Of a stretch of DNA of 64,000 nucleotides, positions 1-9,286 are shown piece after piece; within the stretch, counting starts at the first letter, position 1, and every line of letters begins with the position of its first letter. The notes beneath the pieces were generated by a model. That model saw only the letters and a program-made list of their open reading frames with translations, did not search any database and was not told where the DNA came from. The position numbers and the translations under genes are program-made. Location: contig NZ_JFGT01000004.1 of assembly GCF_000599885.1 (NCBI RefSeq), positions 124,001 to 188,000 on the forward strand. The letters run 5' to 3'. This DNA comes from Pantoea sp. IMH. Its GTDB lineage: Bacteria > Pseudomonadota > Gammaproteobacteria > Enterobacterales > Enterobacteriaceae.

Positions 1-330
1 GTTGACGCTACCACCGTCGCCGAGGCAGAGGCCCACGGCATCAATGCCATGTTTTTTCGACCAGGCCAGCAGCGTTTTATTTGCCGTGCCAGCCAGTGCG
101 CCGGTGATGATGTCGATCTGATCGGCCGGGGTGACGCGCAGGCCGTTTTTCTTTTTCACGGGCAGCTCAAGCTTCTTCATCAGCTCGTCGACCAGACAGC
201 CGCCGCCGTGCACGATCAGGAGCGGACGCTGATGCGTTTCGCGCCAGGAGACCAACGCGGTAAAAAGTTTTTCCAGTGCTTCTTCGCTGTCGAGCAGCAC
301 ACCGCCAAGTTTGATAATTAAGGGAGTCAT
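1..330 (-). CDS. argB: N-acetylglutamate kinase, 5' part (C-terminus beyond window)
   Basis: Second step of arginine biosynthesis in the cytoplasm: phosphorylates N-acetyl-L-glutamate with ATP. The first 110 residues are present. The N-terminus [10 protein letters not shown] carries the Lys and Gly-rich phosphate-binding motif of the amino-acid kinase fold, and IVHGGG lies at about residues 39-44. The ATG is 15 bases after the argC stop, so argC and argB form one transcript, as in the enterobacterial argCBH operon. The reading frame is open to the first base of the window, so the gene is cut by the window edge and not truncated. Confidence 0.96.
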   Translation of the reverse strand, partial: MTPLIIKLGGVLLDSEEALEKLFTALVSWRETHQRPLLIVHGGGCLVDELMKKLELPVKKKNGLRVTPADQIDIITGALAGTANKTLLAWSKKHGIDAVGLCLGDGGSVN

Positions 331-345
331 TGTTCGCTCGCTGAT

Positions 346-1350
346 TCAGATAAGAGACTGCGTTTCCGGAAAACCGAAACGAATATTCAGGCACTGTACG
401 GCCTGTGACGAAGCGCCTTTCAGCAGGTTATCTTCTGCGGACACCACGATGACATGCTCGCCCTGCACGGCGAAGCCGATATCACAGAACGGCAGGCCAG
501 CCACGCCTTTGATGGACGGCACACCTTTTTCGTAAAGGCGCACCAGCGGCTTATCGTGATAGGCGTTATGGAAAGCTTCAGCCACATCATCCTGCGTCAC
601 GCCCGCATTAAGGCGGCAGGTGGTGGTGGCCAGGATACCGCGAGGGAAATTGCCCAGATGCGGGGTGAAAACTACCGGAACGCCCAGATGCGTGGTGATT
701 TCAGGATGATGGCGATGCCCAAAAATGCCGTAAGGCTGCAGGCTGACTTCGCAAAAGCTGGTATTCACCGAAGCTTTCCGCCCTGCACCGCTCACACCGC
801 TGGTTGCATTGATGACCGGCCACTGCGCGCCGTTCAGCAGTCCCGCTTCCAGCAGAGGTTTCAGCGCCAGCTGCGCCGCCGTGGGATAACATCCCGGAAC
901 GGCAACAAGCTGCGCTTCTTTGATGCGGGCGTGCTGCCACTCTGCCAGTCCATAAACGGCTTTATCCAGCCAGTCCTGATGCTGATGCGTAAAGCCGTAG
1001 TAGTCGCTGTAAAAGCCCGTATCGTTAACCCGAAAGGCGCCAGAAAGATCGAAAACGACGCAGCCCGCCGCCAGGAACTGAGGGGCAAGATCGTGACTGA
1101 CTTCATGGGCAGTCGCCAGGAACACCACATCCAGGTTTTCGGTAAAATCTGCCACGCTGCTCAGCGGCTGCAGCGGCATATCCAGGATGCCTTTAAGCTG
1201 AGGATGAAGCGCGGAGAGTAATTTTCCTGCGTCAGGACTTTGCGCTGAAACCGCTAATGCGGTTATGTTCACCTCTGGGTGACGATTCAGGTAAGTCGCA
1301 AGTTCCACGCCAGCATAGCCACTGGCCCCAACAATCAGCGTATTCAACAT
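346..1350 (-). CDS. argC: N-acetyl-gamma-glutamyl-phosphate reductase
   Basis: NADPH-dependent third step of arginine synthesis. The N-terminus [17 protein letters not shown] carries the GxxGxxG Rossmann nucleotide site, and [11 protein letters not shown] holds the catalytic cysteine. The product has 334 residues, the usual enterobacterial length. The frame is open upstream to 1461, but the ATG at 1350 matches the family N-terminus and leaves the ArgR boxes outside the coding region. It leads the argCB(H) operon and is divergent from argE. Confidence 0.97.
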   Translation of the reverse strand: MLNTLIVGASGYAGVELATYLNRHPEVNITALAVSAQSPDAGKLLSALHPQLKGILDMPLQPLSSVADFTENLDVVFLATAHEVSHDLAPQFLAAGCVVFDLSGAFRVNDTGFYSDYYGFTHQHQDWLDKAVYGLAEWQHARIKEAQLVAVPGCYPTAAQLALKPLLEAGLLNGAQWPVINATSGVSGAGRKASVNTSFCEVSLQPYGIFGHRHHPEITTHLGVPVVFTPHLGNFPRGILATTTCRLNAGVTQDDVAEAFHNAYHDKPLVRLYEKGVPSIKGVAGLPFCDIGFAVQGEHVIVVSAEDNLLKGASSQAVQCLNIRFGFPETQSLI

Positions 1351-1469
1351 CAGACTGACCACCTTTATTCGGTCACAAGATTCCGGGTTGCAGCGGTTAA
1401 CCGCTGTGCTCCCACGCTTTCGGCGCTGGAATTTGGCATAATTACCGGTTTCCATTCCCACGCCATTAA

Positions 1470-1506
1470 TGTATTTTTATTCACTAATAGTGCATGAATA
1501 TTGATA
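1470..1506. promoter_or_regulatory. Tandem ArgR operator (two ARG boxes) in the argC-argE divergent promoter
   Basis: Two 16-17 bp A+T-rich imperfect palindromes lie side by side: TGTATTTTTATTCACTA at 1470-1486 and TGCATGAATATTGATA at 1491-1506. They fit the ARG box consensus (TGAAT-4-ATTCA type) and the arrangement at the E. coli argE/argCBH operator, where the ArgR hexamer with arginine represses both directions. Binding is inferred from the match. Confidence 0.88.
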
Positions 1507-1532
1507 CTATCCTAACGCAAGGACTGTCAACA

Positions 1533-2702
1533 GTGAAGATAAAATTACCGCCTTTTATCGAGATTTACCGTGAGTTGATCGCCACACCGTCAATCAGTGC
1601 GACCGATGCCGCCCTCGATCAGAGCAATGAAACTTTAATCAATTTGCTGGCGGGCTGGTTCCGCGATTTAGGCTTCAGCGTTGAGGTACAGCCGGTACCG
1701 GGCACGCGGCATAAATTCAATATGCTGGCGAAAACGGGCAGCGGCGCGGGCGGACTGCTGTTGGCCGGTCATACCGACACCGTGCCTTTTGATGATGGCC
1801 GCTGGAGTCGCGATCCCTTCACCCTGACCGAGCATGACAACAAGCTCTATGGTCTCGGTACCGCCGATATGAAAGGCTTCTTCGCTTTTATTCTCGATAC
1901 GCTGCGTGACGTGGACGTCACGACCCTTAAAAAACCGCTCTATATTCTGGCGACGGCTGATGAAGAAACGACGATGGCGGGGGCGAAATTTTTCTCTGAA
2001 ACCACCTCGATTCGCCCCGACTGCGCCATTATTGGTGAACCGACTTCCCTGAAACCGGTGCGGGCGCACAAAGGACACCTCTCTCATGCCATCCGCATTC
2101 AGGGCCAGTCCGGCCACTCCAGCGATCCGGCACGCGGCGTCAATGCCATTGAGCTGATGCATGAATCGATCACTGAGCTGATGGCCCTGCGCAACACGCT
2201 GAAGAGACGCTATCACCATGATGGCTTCGCCATTCCTTATCCGACCATGAACTTTGGGCATATCATCGGCGGCGATGCGCCCAACCGTATCTGCGCCTGT
2301 TGTGAGCTGCATATGGATATCCGCCCGCTGCCAGGCCTGACGCTGAGCGAACTTGACGGACTGCTGAATGAAGCGCTGGCCCCGGTCAGTGAACGCTGGC
2401 CGGGTCGTCTGACGGTAAGCGAACTGCATCCGCCGATCCCGGGATATGAATGTCCCCGCGAGCATCAGCTGGTACAGGTCGTTGAGAAACTGCTGGGCAC
2501 GGAAACCGAAGTGGTCAATTACTGTACCGAAGCGCCGTTTATCCAGACGCTCTGCCCGACGCTGGTGCTTGGCCCAGGCTCAATTAACCAGGCACATCAG
2601 CCGGACGAATATCTTGATACCGCGTTTATCCAGCCCACGCGTGATTTAATCGCTCAGGTTGTCCGCCATTTCTGCTATGAGGAAACCGCGCTGGAAAGCT
2701 AG
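1533..2702 (+). CDS. argE: N-acetylornithine deacetylase
   Basis: Zinc-dependent M20-family hydrolase that releases ornithine from N-acetylornithine. Metal-site motifs are visible: [14 protein letters not shown] and [11 protein letters not shown], then [10 protein letters not shown] with the catalytic Glu pair. The preferred start is GTG at 1533, which gives [19 protein letters not shown] like the E. coli N-terminus and has AAGGA at 1519-1523, nine bases upstream. The ATG at 1494 would add 13 residues that overlap the second ArgR box. The product has 389 residues. Divergent from argC. Confidence 0.95.
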   Translation: MKIKLPPFIEIYRELIATPSISATDAALDQSNETLINLLAGWFRDLGFSVEVQPVPGTRHKFNMLAKTGSGAGGLLLAGHTDTVPFDDGRWSRDPFTLTEHDNKLYGLGTADMKGFFAFILDTLRDVDVTTLKKPLYILATADEETTMAGAKFFSETTSIRPDCAIIGEPTSLKPVRAHKGHLSHAIRIQGQSGHSSDPARGVNAIELMHESITELMALRNTLKRRYHHDGFAIPYPTMNFGHIIGGDAPNRICACCELHMDIRPLPGLTLSELDGLLNEALAPVSERWPGRLTVSELHPPIPGYECPREHQLVQVVEKLLGTETEVVNYCTEAPFIQTLCPTLVLGPGSINQAHQPDEYLDTAFIQPTRDLIAQVVRHFCYEETALES

Positions 2703-2720
2703 TTGCCGTTTCGGCGTTCT

Positions 2721-2758
2721 CCGGGGCATTTGACTGTTAAAACAGACTATTGCCCCGG
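2721..2758. terminator. Hairpin downstream of argE
   Basis: CCGGGGCA pairs with TGCCCCGG around an inner CTGT/ACAG stem. No strong T-run follows (only CATTATT), so factor-independent termination is uncertain, but the place, 18 bases after the argE stop, fits. Confidence 0.5.
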
Positions 2759-2958
2759 CATTATTCCGAGTTTGCTGATAAGAATAACTTATCGCGCTTC
2801 GTTGTAATTAAATTTCATAATTTCCCGACATTTAGCGACAGCAGGCGGCAAATTTAAGTCATTTGACGAATGGAAACGAACGTGGCTAGATAAAAGGCAA
2901 GGTTATGCCGGCGACGGTGAAATAAAGTGACAAAAACAAGAAGGGTGTCAGGGGTCAT

Positions 2959-5610
2959 ATGAACGAACAATATTCCGCAATGCGAAGTAATGTCAGTATG
3001 CTCGGCAAACTGCTCGGGGATACAATCAAGGATGCGCTTGGAGAGAACATCCTGGATCGGGTAGAAACCATCCGTAAGCTCTCAAAGTCATCACGTGCGG
3101 GAAATGACGCCCACCGTAAAGAATTGCTCTCAACGCTGCAAAATCTTTCCAATGATGAACTGCTGCCCGTGGCGCGCGCCTTTAGTCAGTTTCTTAATCT
3201 GACCAACGTTGCCGAGCAGTATCACACCATTTCGCCGAAAGGGGACGTTGCCAAACACCCGGAAATTCTGGCCAACGTTTTTGACCGCCTGAAACAGCAG
3301 CCTGACCTCTCCGAAGCGGCGATCCGCAGCGCTATTGAATCGCTGTCGCTGGAGCTGGTGCTGACCGCTCACCCGACTGAAATCACCCGCCGCACCCTGA
3401 TCCATAAACTGGTCGAGGTTAACAGCTGCCTGAAGCAGCTCGATCATAACGATCTGTCAGACTATGACCGTGCGCAGATTATGCGCCGTCTGCGTCAGCT
3501 GGTGGCGCAGGCCTGGCATACCGATGAGATCCGTAAATATCGTCCCTCGCCGATCGATGAAGCCAAATGGGGCTTTGCCGTGGTTGAAAACAGCCTGTGG
3601 GAAGGCGTACCCAGCTTTCTCCGTGAGCTGAACCAGCAGGTTGAAGCCTCTTTTGGCGTCAAGCTTCCGGTCGATTTTGTGCCCGTCCAGTTTACCTCAT
3701 GGATGGGGGGCGACCGCGACGGCAACCCGAACGTCACCGCAGACATTACCCGCCATGTCCTGCAACTGAGCCGCTGGAAGGCGACCGATCTGTTCCTGCG
3801 TGATATCGCCGTGCTGGTGTCCGAGCTGTCGATGTCTGAATGCACGCCGGAAGTGCGCGAGCTGTGTGGCAATCCGGAAGCGCTGGAGCCTTACCGCGAG
3901 ATTATGAAAAATCTTCGCGGTCAGCTGTTAAGCACCCAGGCGTATCTGGAACGCCGGCTGAAAGGGGAACGTCTGCCACGTCCGGCGAATCTGCTTATCT
4001 CCAACGATCAGCTGTGGGATCCGCTTTATGCCTGCTATCAGTCGCTGCAGGCCTGCGGTATGGGCATTATTGCCAACGGCCAGCTCCTGGATACGCTGCG
4101 CCGCGTGAAGTGCTTTGGCGTACCGCTGGTGCGGATTGATATCCGACAGGAGAGCACCCGTCATACCGAGGCGATTGCCGAAATCACCCGTTATCTCGGG
4201 CTGGGAGATTACGAAAGCTGGTCAGAAGCGGACAAGCAGGCTTTCCTGATCCGCGAACTCAACTCCAAGCGGCCGCTGCTGCCGCGGCAGTGGGAGCCGA
4301 GCGCCGACACGCTGGAAGTGCTGGAAACCTGCCGTGTTGCGGCGGAAGTACCAAAAGGCTCTATTGCGGCATACGTTATCTCAATGGCTAAAACGCCGTC
4401 TGACGTGCTGGCCGTTCACCTGCTGCTGAAGGAAGCGGGCATCACCTTCGCGCTACCGGTCGCACCGCTGTTTGAAACGCTCGATGATTTGAATAACGCT
4501 AACGATGTGATGAGTCAGTTGCTGAACATCGACTGGTATCGCGGCTTTATCCAGGGCAAGCAGATGGTCATGATCGGTTATTCCGATTCGGCAAAAGATG
4601 CGGGCGTTATGGCCGCCAGCTGGGCGCAGTATCAGGCTCAGGATGCGCTGATTAAAACCTGTGAAAAAGCTGGCATTGCCCTGACGCTGTTTCATGGTCG
4701 CGGCGGCACCATTGGACGCGGCGGCGCGCCTGCCCAGGCAGCCCTGCTTTCCCAGCCGCCAGGCAGCCTGAAAGGGGGTCTGCGCGTGACCGAACAGGGC
4801 GAAATGATCCGCTTTAAGTACGGTCTGCCGGAAGTGACCATCAGCAGCCTTTCGCTCTATACCGGCGCTATTCTGGAAGCCAACCTGCTGCCGCCGCCGG
4901 AGCCGGAAGCGAAATGGCGCGATATTATGGATCAGCTTTCCGCCGATTCCTGCAAGATGTATCGCGGCTATGTGCGTGAAAACGCCGACTTCGTGCCTTA
5001 CTTTCGTTCAGCAACGCCAGAGCAGGAACTCGGTAAACTACCTCTGGGCTCACGTCCGGCCAAGCGTCGCCCGACCGGCGGCGTGGAATCGCTGCGCGCC
5101 ATTCCGTGGATTTTTGCCTGGACGCAAAACCGCCTGATGCTGCCCGCCTGGCTGGGGGCTGGTGCCGCGCTGCAAAGCGCGATGGAAGCAGGCCATCAGG
5201 ATCAGCTGGAAGCGATGTGCCGTGACTGGCCGTTTTTCTCAACTCGTCTGGGCATGTTGGAAATGGTCTTTTCGAAAGCTGACCTGTGGCTGGCCGAATA
5301 TTACGATCAGCGTCTGGTTGAACCGGCATTGTGGCCGCTGGGTAAACAGCTGCGCGAGCAGCTGGACAGCGACATCAAAGCCGTCCTGACGATTGCCAAT
5401 GATGCTCATCTGATGGCCGATCAGCCCTGGATTGCGGAGTCAATTGCGCTGCGCAACGTCTACACCGATCCGCTCAACGTGCTTCAGGCGGAGCTGTTGC
5501 ACCGCTCACGCCAGCAGGAAGCGCAAGGCAATGAACCCGATGCCCGCGTTGAACAGGCGCTGATGGTGACGATTGCCGGTGTGGCAGCGGGGATGCGTAA
5601 TACAGGCTGA
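2959..5610 (+). CDS. ppc: Phosphoenolpyruvate carboxylase
   Basis: Anaplerotic enzyme that makes oxaloacetate from phosphoenolpyruvate and bicarbonate. The product has 883 residues, the same as E. coli Ppc. Catalytic landmarks are present: [13 protein letters not shown] with the essential His (about residue 138), the glycine-rich [12 protein letters not shown] loop, and [29 protein letters not shown]. The C-terminus MRNTG is the conserved end. ATG at 2959 has AGGGG at 2950-2954. It stands alone between argE and metF; the genes that separate ppc from metF in E. coli (eptC to katG) are absent. Confidence 0.98.
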   Translation: MNEQYSAMRSNVSMLGKLLGDTIKDALGENILDRVETIRKLSKSSRAGNDAHRKELLSTLQNLSNDELLPVARAFSQFLNLTNVAEQYHTISPKGDVAKHPEILANVFDRLKQQPDLSEAAIRSAIESLSLELVLTAHPTEITRRTLIHKLVEVNSCLKQLDHNDLSDYDRAQIMRRLRQLVAQAWHTDEIRKYRPSPIDEAKWGFAVVENSLWEGVPSFLRELNQQVEASFGVKLPVDFVPVQFTSWMGGDRDGNPNVTADITRHVLQLSRWKATDLFLRDIAVLVSELSMSECTPEVRELCGNPEALEPYREIMKNLRGQLLSTQAYLERRLKGERLPRPANLLISNDQLWDPLYACYQSLQACGMGIIANGQLLDTLRRVKCFGVPLVRIDIRQESTRHTEAIAEITRYLGLGDYESWSEADKQAFLIRELNSKRPLLPRQWEPSADTLEVLETCRVAAEVPKGSIAAYVISMAKTPSDVLAVHLLLKEAGITFALPVAPLFETLDDLNNANDVMSQLLNIDWYRGFIQGKQMVMIGYSDSAKDAGVMAASWAQYQAQDALIKTCEKAGIALTLFHGRGGTIGRGGAPAQAALLSQPPGSLKGGLRVTEQGEMIRFKYGLPEVTISSLSLYTGAILEANLLPPPEPEAKWRDIMDQLSADSCKMYRGYVRENADFVPYFRSATPEQELGKLPLGSRPAKRRPTGGVESLRAIPWIFAWTQNRLMLPAWLGAGAALQSAMEAGHQDQLEAMCRDWPFFSTRLGMLEMVFSKADLWLAEYYDQRLVEPALWPLGKQLREQLDSDIKAVLTIANDAHLMADQPWIAESIALRNVYTDPLNVLQAELLHRSRQQEAQGNEPDARVEQALMVTIAGVAAGMRNTG

Positions 5611-5712
5611 TGGCAGGGCGTTTTTGTCTGAATGGCAGAAGCGCCCGCCGCTCTCCAGGCTGGCTCCGGATCCGTAGCAGCCTGGCCTTAAAAAAGTGGG
5701 TTCACAGACAGC

Positions 5713-5745
5713 AAAAAGCCATCCTGTTAAACAGGATGGCTTTTT
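5713..5745. terminator. Bidirectional terminator between ppc and metF
   Basis: AAAAAGCCATCCTG / CAGGATGGCTTTTT with a TTAA-type loop. The stem is flanked by A-run and T-run, so it can serve both the ppc transcript and the converging metF transcript. Confidence 0.92.
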
Positions 5746-5756
5746 ATGGCATAACG

Positions 5757-6665
<909 letters not shown>

Positions 6666-6704
6666 TTACCTCATCGCTCGCGGCTTGTCGAAGAACACCT
6701 TATT

Positions 6705-6736
6705 GAACATCCATACGTTTAGACGTCCAGACACTC
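6705..6736 (-). promoter_or_regulatory. MetJ operator of metF: four tandem Met boxes
   Basis: Read on the minus strand, four contiguous 8-mers resemble the Met box AGACGTCT: GAGTGTCT, GGACGTCT, AAACGTAT, GGATGTTC. Abutting 8-bp repeats are the known binding pattern of MetJ with S-adenosylmethionine. The cluster starts 45 bases upstream of the metF ATG. Confidence 0.88.
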
Positions 6737-7050
6737 AAAATGACCTGAATCGCTTATATTGTCAACAGCGGCGATTGTTGCCGGGCGTGATTTTTTTTCA
6801 GGGTGCGATGAATATTTTTCTTCTGCTTAAGAAGCAAGGAAGACGCGATGGTCAGCGCAGTTAACAGCGCTCACGCTCTTTCCCTGAGAAACCAGAGGGT
6901 AATGTGACAAAACGCCCTCCTGAGCTGCTGATGAGGGAGATTAATTACAGGCTGTGGTGTAGCGAGTTAAGCGTGGTGTGCTGGTGAGGGCATTTCCGGA
7001 AAAAAGCCCGGTGACATGGGATTATTTCACGATTTGAGCAACTAAAATAA
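6737..7050. other. Non-coding stretch upstream of metF, left edge of accessory insert
   Basis: No convincing gene. A very short frame at 6808 (18 codons, plus strand, AGGG just upstream) is too short to support. The rest shows no repeat or RNA that I recognise. It leads into the ribbon-helix-helix remnant at 7051. Confidence 0.5.
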
Positions 7051-7161
7051 GGCCAGCCAGAATTCGCCATCGATTACAAATCATTCGCCCTGGCAAACGG
7101 TCTGACAATGCGTGAGCTGTTAGAAAACGCTTTCGCTGAGTATAAAAAGAACCACGGTTGA
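7051..7161 (+). pseudogene. Remnant of a ribbon-helix-helix (ParG/CopG-like) protein gene
   Basis: An open frame follows an in-frame TAA at 7048 and ends with TGA at 7159. Its C-terminal 20 residues read GLTMRELLENAFAEYKKNHG, preceded by DYKSFALAN. This is the helix-turn-helix end of a ribbon-helix-helix DNA-binding protein of the sort found in plasmid partition or antitoxin proteins. No start codon or N-terminal beta-strand precedes it, so I read it as a decayed 3' fragment. It marks the left part of the insert between metF and metL. Family assignment is from pattern only. Confidence 0.5.
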
Positions 7162-7226
7162 AGATGTGACCGGACACAACAGCAAGACGTCCGCACAATC
7201 GCGGGCGCCTTTACACTGATTTACTT

Positions 7227-7697
7227 TTAAACATCAGTGTACTTTATATTACCGTCGAGATAATGCCAGGTTATTTTTTCATATCGAAATTCTACAACCT
7301 CCATATGGTTAAATTCTTCCTTTGCAATATCTTTTACATCAAAAATTACTGGCATAACATTAACGACACGAGCATTTTCAAGTAACGTATTAAAATATTC
7401 CTCCTCATAACCAGCATCATTAATACGGTAATATTTTAACTCAACACTTTTCAATGTCTCGCCAGTGGTTAATGCTTTATAAAGATACGCCGATGAAAAA
7501 TCTAATTCTTTTTCTATGAGAAAGGGAAGGTGATTTCTGTTTCCTGTGATTTTTCCGCTAAAGTTATTAGTCGGCATACTGACGCTATGGTGTAACCCTA
7601 AAACTTCTACGCTGTGTTCTCTTCCACTAACATCAACACTACCTTTAATAATATTACCGCCATCATCATACATAAACATATAAACTGGAATCGCCAT
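7227..7697 (-). CDS. hcp: Type VI secretion system tube protein Hcp (TssD family), orphan copy
   Basis: Hcp forms the hexameric rings of the T6SS inner tube and carries small effectors in its lumen. The 156-residue protein begins MAIPVYMFMYDDGGNIIKGS and has the family pattern: SVDVSGREHSVEVLGLHHSV, then YLYKALTTGETLKSVELKYYRI, EEEYFNTLLENARVV and a C-terminal RYEKITWHYLDGNI. It has usual Hcp length, with no C-terminal toxin extension. It is the last of three coupled genes: its ATG begins one base after the stop of the upstream gene. Composition is clearly more A+T-rich than metF or metL. No other structural T6SS gene is in the window, so the apparatus must be encoded elsewhere. Confidence 0.9.
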   Translation of the reverse strand: MAIPVYMFMYDDGGNIIKGSVDVSGREHSVEVLGLHHSVSMPTNNFSGKITGNRNHLPFLIEKELDFSSAYLYKALTTGETLKSVELKYYRINDAGYEEEYFNTLLENARVVNVMPVIFDVKDIAKEEFNHMEVVEFRYEKITWHYLDGNIKYTDV

Positions 7698-7698
7698 A

Positions 7699-8202
7699 TC
7701 AATTTCCCTCTATAAACCCATCAGATTTCCCGATGGTATTAACCATCGTATCGATGCAATCCTTGCTGTTGGCAACCTTATAAAGTTTCTGGATTGAATC
7801 AACTATATATTTATTATAGTCCCGTTCGGTAATACTATAGAATGGCAGGCTACATACGCGCTGAGTGCTTAACGGTGGAGCATCATCATTCAATACAGCA
7901 AGTACTCCCGCTGGGTTATGAGGAATAGCTTTTGCAACAGCAGCCGTAAGTGTTTCTGCCGATGCAGCATCGCTCTCAGGGGCTAACAGAGCGGCTACGG
8001 CAAGCCAATTATTTTCGCCACCACTTATCTTGCTTAAAACAAACCCCCATTCAGATTCATCATCTTTGAATAGTTCAGAGATGACCATCTTAGCACCAAC
8101 GGTTTTTATTCTGTTGGTTAACTGTTCTGGGTTTATTGGTGTTATAGCTATTGTTTTGAACGAAATAAAAAACAGCAATATATAGGTGGTTATTTTAATC
8201 AT
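7699..8202 (-). CDS. Probable periplasmic immunity protein to the adjacent T6SS effector
   Basis: 167 residues that I do not recognise as a named family. Residues 1-20 (MIKITTYILLFFISFKTIAI) form a hydrophobic signal peptide, so export is expected. The mature part is mostly helical in appearance (AVAALLAPESDAASAETLTAA) and has two cysteines, C117 and C149, that could form a disulfide. Its ATG overlaps the stop of the effector gene by four bases (ATGA) and it ends one base before hcp. Position, coupling and export fit an immunity protein guarding against a periplasm-acting cell-wall enzyme (Tldi-like role). The function is inference from context. Confidence 0.7.
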   Translation of the reverse strand: MIKITTYILLFFISFKTIAITPINPEQLTNRIKTVGAKMVISELFKDDESEWGFVLSKISGGENNWLAVAALLAPESDAASAETLTAAVAKAIPHNPAGVLAVLNDDAPPLSTQRVCSLPFYSITERDYNKYIVDSIQKLYKVANSKDCIDTMVNTIGKSDGFIEGN

Positions 8203-8558
8203 CTTACCACCAGTATTGTGTCACCACTATTTAAAACATGTTGCCTGTTGCTTACACCATCGATAATAATGCATCCGTCTGATGCGGTTCTTTCCCCATT
8301 TCTTTTCCCCCCATGTATCCTGAATAAACTTCGTCCAAATGTATTTGTTCCAAGAATTGGATCGAGAATAATAGTTACCGGTGTAATCGTATCATGAGAT
8401 CCTGATATCCTATAATAACCTTTAGGTATCGGACCGTGACCACGTACAGACTCCATTGCAGGGTTGTTAATTCCCGCCCCATTTCCGCTATATCCTTTTT
8501 GGAAAAGTTGCCCATTGTGTCTTAATTCGCCTGTGCTTTGGTCATATTCCCATGTCAT
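8199..8558 (-). CDS. Tlde1-like T6SS effector, L,D-transpeptidase-related (DUF2778 type)
   Basis: 119 residues, no signal peptide. The start MTWEYDQSTGELRHNG and the pattern GYSGNGAGINNPAMESVRGHGPIPKG, then FRIHG and TASDGCIII, are those of the DUF2778/Tlde1 family. These effectors act on peptidoglycan stem peptides in the periplasm of the target cell. Catalytic-site candidates are H82, S93, G95 and C96 (the HG...SxGC signature of L,D-transpeptidases). A good ribosome site, AGGGAG, precedes the ATG. It is the first gene of the effector-immunity-hcp unit. Enzymatic activity is inferred from the motif. Confidence 0.88.
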   Translation of the reverse strand: MTWEYDQSTGELRHNGQLFQKGYSGNGAGINNPAMESVRGHGPIPKGYYRISGSHDTITPVTIILDPILGTNTFGRSLFRIHGGKRNGERTASDGCIIIDGVSNRQHVLNSGDTILVVR

Positions 8559-8743
8559 AATTTAACTCCCTGTTAAAAAACGAATAGCATCCTTAGTATC
8601 TATTTTACATTTTATCAAATCAACAAATTTGCAAGATACCTTAATTGAGATCAAGATCTGGTTAATCTGGGGACTCCTCCCCTCCTGGGTTCGCCCCCTG
8701 CGAGCGGGGACAGGCTAGCTCTGAATGTTCTCGCCGTTGCGTG
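8559..8743. other. Upstream region of the T6SS cassette; A+T-rich promoter zone
   Basis: On the minus strand the first 90 bases before the effector ATG are A+T-rich, with several possible -10/-35 hexamers, none decisive. From about 8660 to 8700 the sequence turns G+C-rich and can fold locally (CCCCCTGCGAGCGGGG) but matches no tRNA or named RNA that I recognise. No open frame of note. Confidence 0.45.
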
Positions 8744-8770
8744 AAAAGCAAAAACCCCGCAGAGGCGGGG
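8744..8770 (-). terminator. Intrinsic terminator, minus strand
   Basis: Minus-strand stem CCCCGC/GCGGGG with a CTCT loop, followed by TTTTTGCTTTT. It would end a transcript coming from the small membrane-protein gene at 9107-8955, or read-through from metBL, before the T6SS cassette begins. Confidence 0.8.
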
Positions 8771-8910
8771 AACAATAGTAGTAGACATTACCCTCACGCA
8801 AAACGAACGATTTAGCCCCGCTGGCGTGGGAAGAGGGGTTTGACGCTCAAAGGAATGGTTTCACACGTTAAAAATATTTTTTCTTATAAATCAAAACACT
8901 ATATACAGTA

Positions 8911-8962
8911 AAAAACGGACCTAAAGTACCGTCTGATGAATCGAAAAACGGCACTTAGTACC
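8911..8962. repeat. Two imperfect direct repeats of about 20 bp
   Basis: AAAAACGGACCTAAAGTACC at 8911-8930 and AAAAACGGCACTTAGTACC at 8944-8962 share AAAAACGG and GTACC with spacing of 33 bases. The second copy overlaps the 3' end of the small membrane-protein gene. They could be a protein-binding site or part of a folded 3' untranslated region; I cannot decide. Confidence 0.5.
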
Positions 8963-9107
8963 CATGCCTGGCTGTTAATCGATTTTTAGACAGCTTTTCT
9001 CGCTTAAGGTAAGTTTCCGTTCGACTGAGCATCAACCCCCTAACCGTAAAAAGCAGGATGCCCAGGCAGAAATAAAGCGTTATAAGATCTGAAACGACGT
9101 TACCCAC
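8955..9107 (-). CDS. Small single-pass membrane protein, 50 residues, unrecognised
   Basis: GTG at 9107 is preceded on the minus strand by AGGAG with an 8-base spacer, a near-ideal ribosome site. The 50-residue product starts MGNVVSDLITLYFCLGILLF. It has one hydrophobic segment (about residues 8-22) and a strongly basic tail with LKREKLSKNR, ending ARHGY. This is the layout of small inner-membrane proteins and of type I toxins, but I match it to no named family. A structured stretch, two direct repeats and an intrinsic terminator follow within 210 bases, so a short self-contained transcript is plausible. Translation is a prediction from the ribosome site and frame. Confidence 0.6.
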   Translation of the reverse strand: MGNVVSDLITLYFCLGILLFTVRGLMLSRTETYLKREKLSKNRLTARHGY

Positions 9108-9286
9108 GGCCTGCACTCCTGGTGCCTTGGGACTTTACGGAGGGCGCCTCATCGGCCTTATCCTGCCCTGGGTTTATTGTTCCTTCGGCACCTTACGGAT
9201 GATGCTTATCCTCAGGTTTTATCCTGAACCAGGCGCCCGGAGACTGCGGATCTTACGCATCCCCGACGGACGCTTACGTCTTTCTG
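9108..9286. other. Spacer between metL and the small membrane-protein gene
   Basis: It contains several degenerate copies of a short CTTACG or TTTACGGAgg-like unit, near 9134, 9192, 9251 and 9269 on the plus strand, roughly 20-60 bases apart, resembling decayed intergenic repeats. The promoter for the small gene should lie here but no clear hexamer pair stands out. A plus-strand frame across this stretch lacks a supported start. Confidence 0.35.

Noticed and set aside
454-1221. 255-codon plus-strand frame antisense to argC
   Set aside because: Mirror of argC codon bias; argC is certain from its motifs and length.
6808-6864. 18-codon frame MNIFLLLKKQGRRDGQRS with AGGG upstream
   Set aside because: Too short, and no conserved motif or terminator to support a peptide.
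8660-8710. G+C-rich segment with GGGTTCGCC, resembling a tRNA T-arm or attachment core
   Set aside because: No acceptor, D or anticodon arms can be drawn and no matching repeat was found on the other side of the insert.
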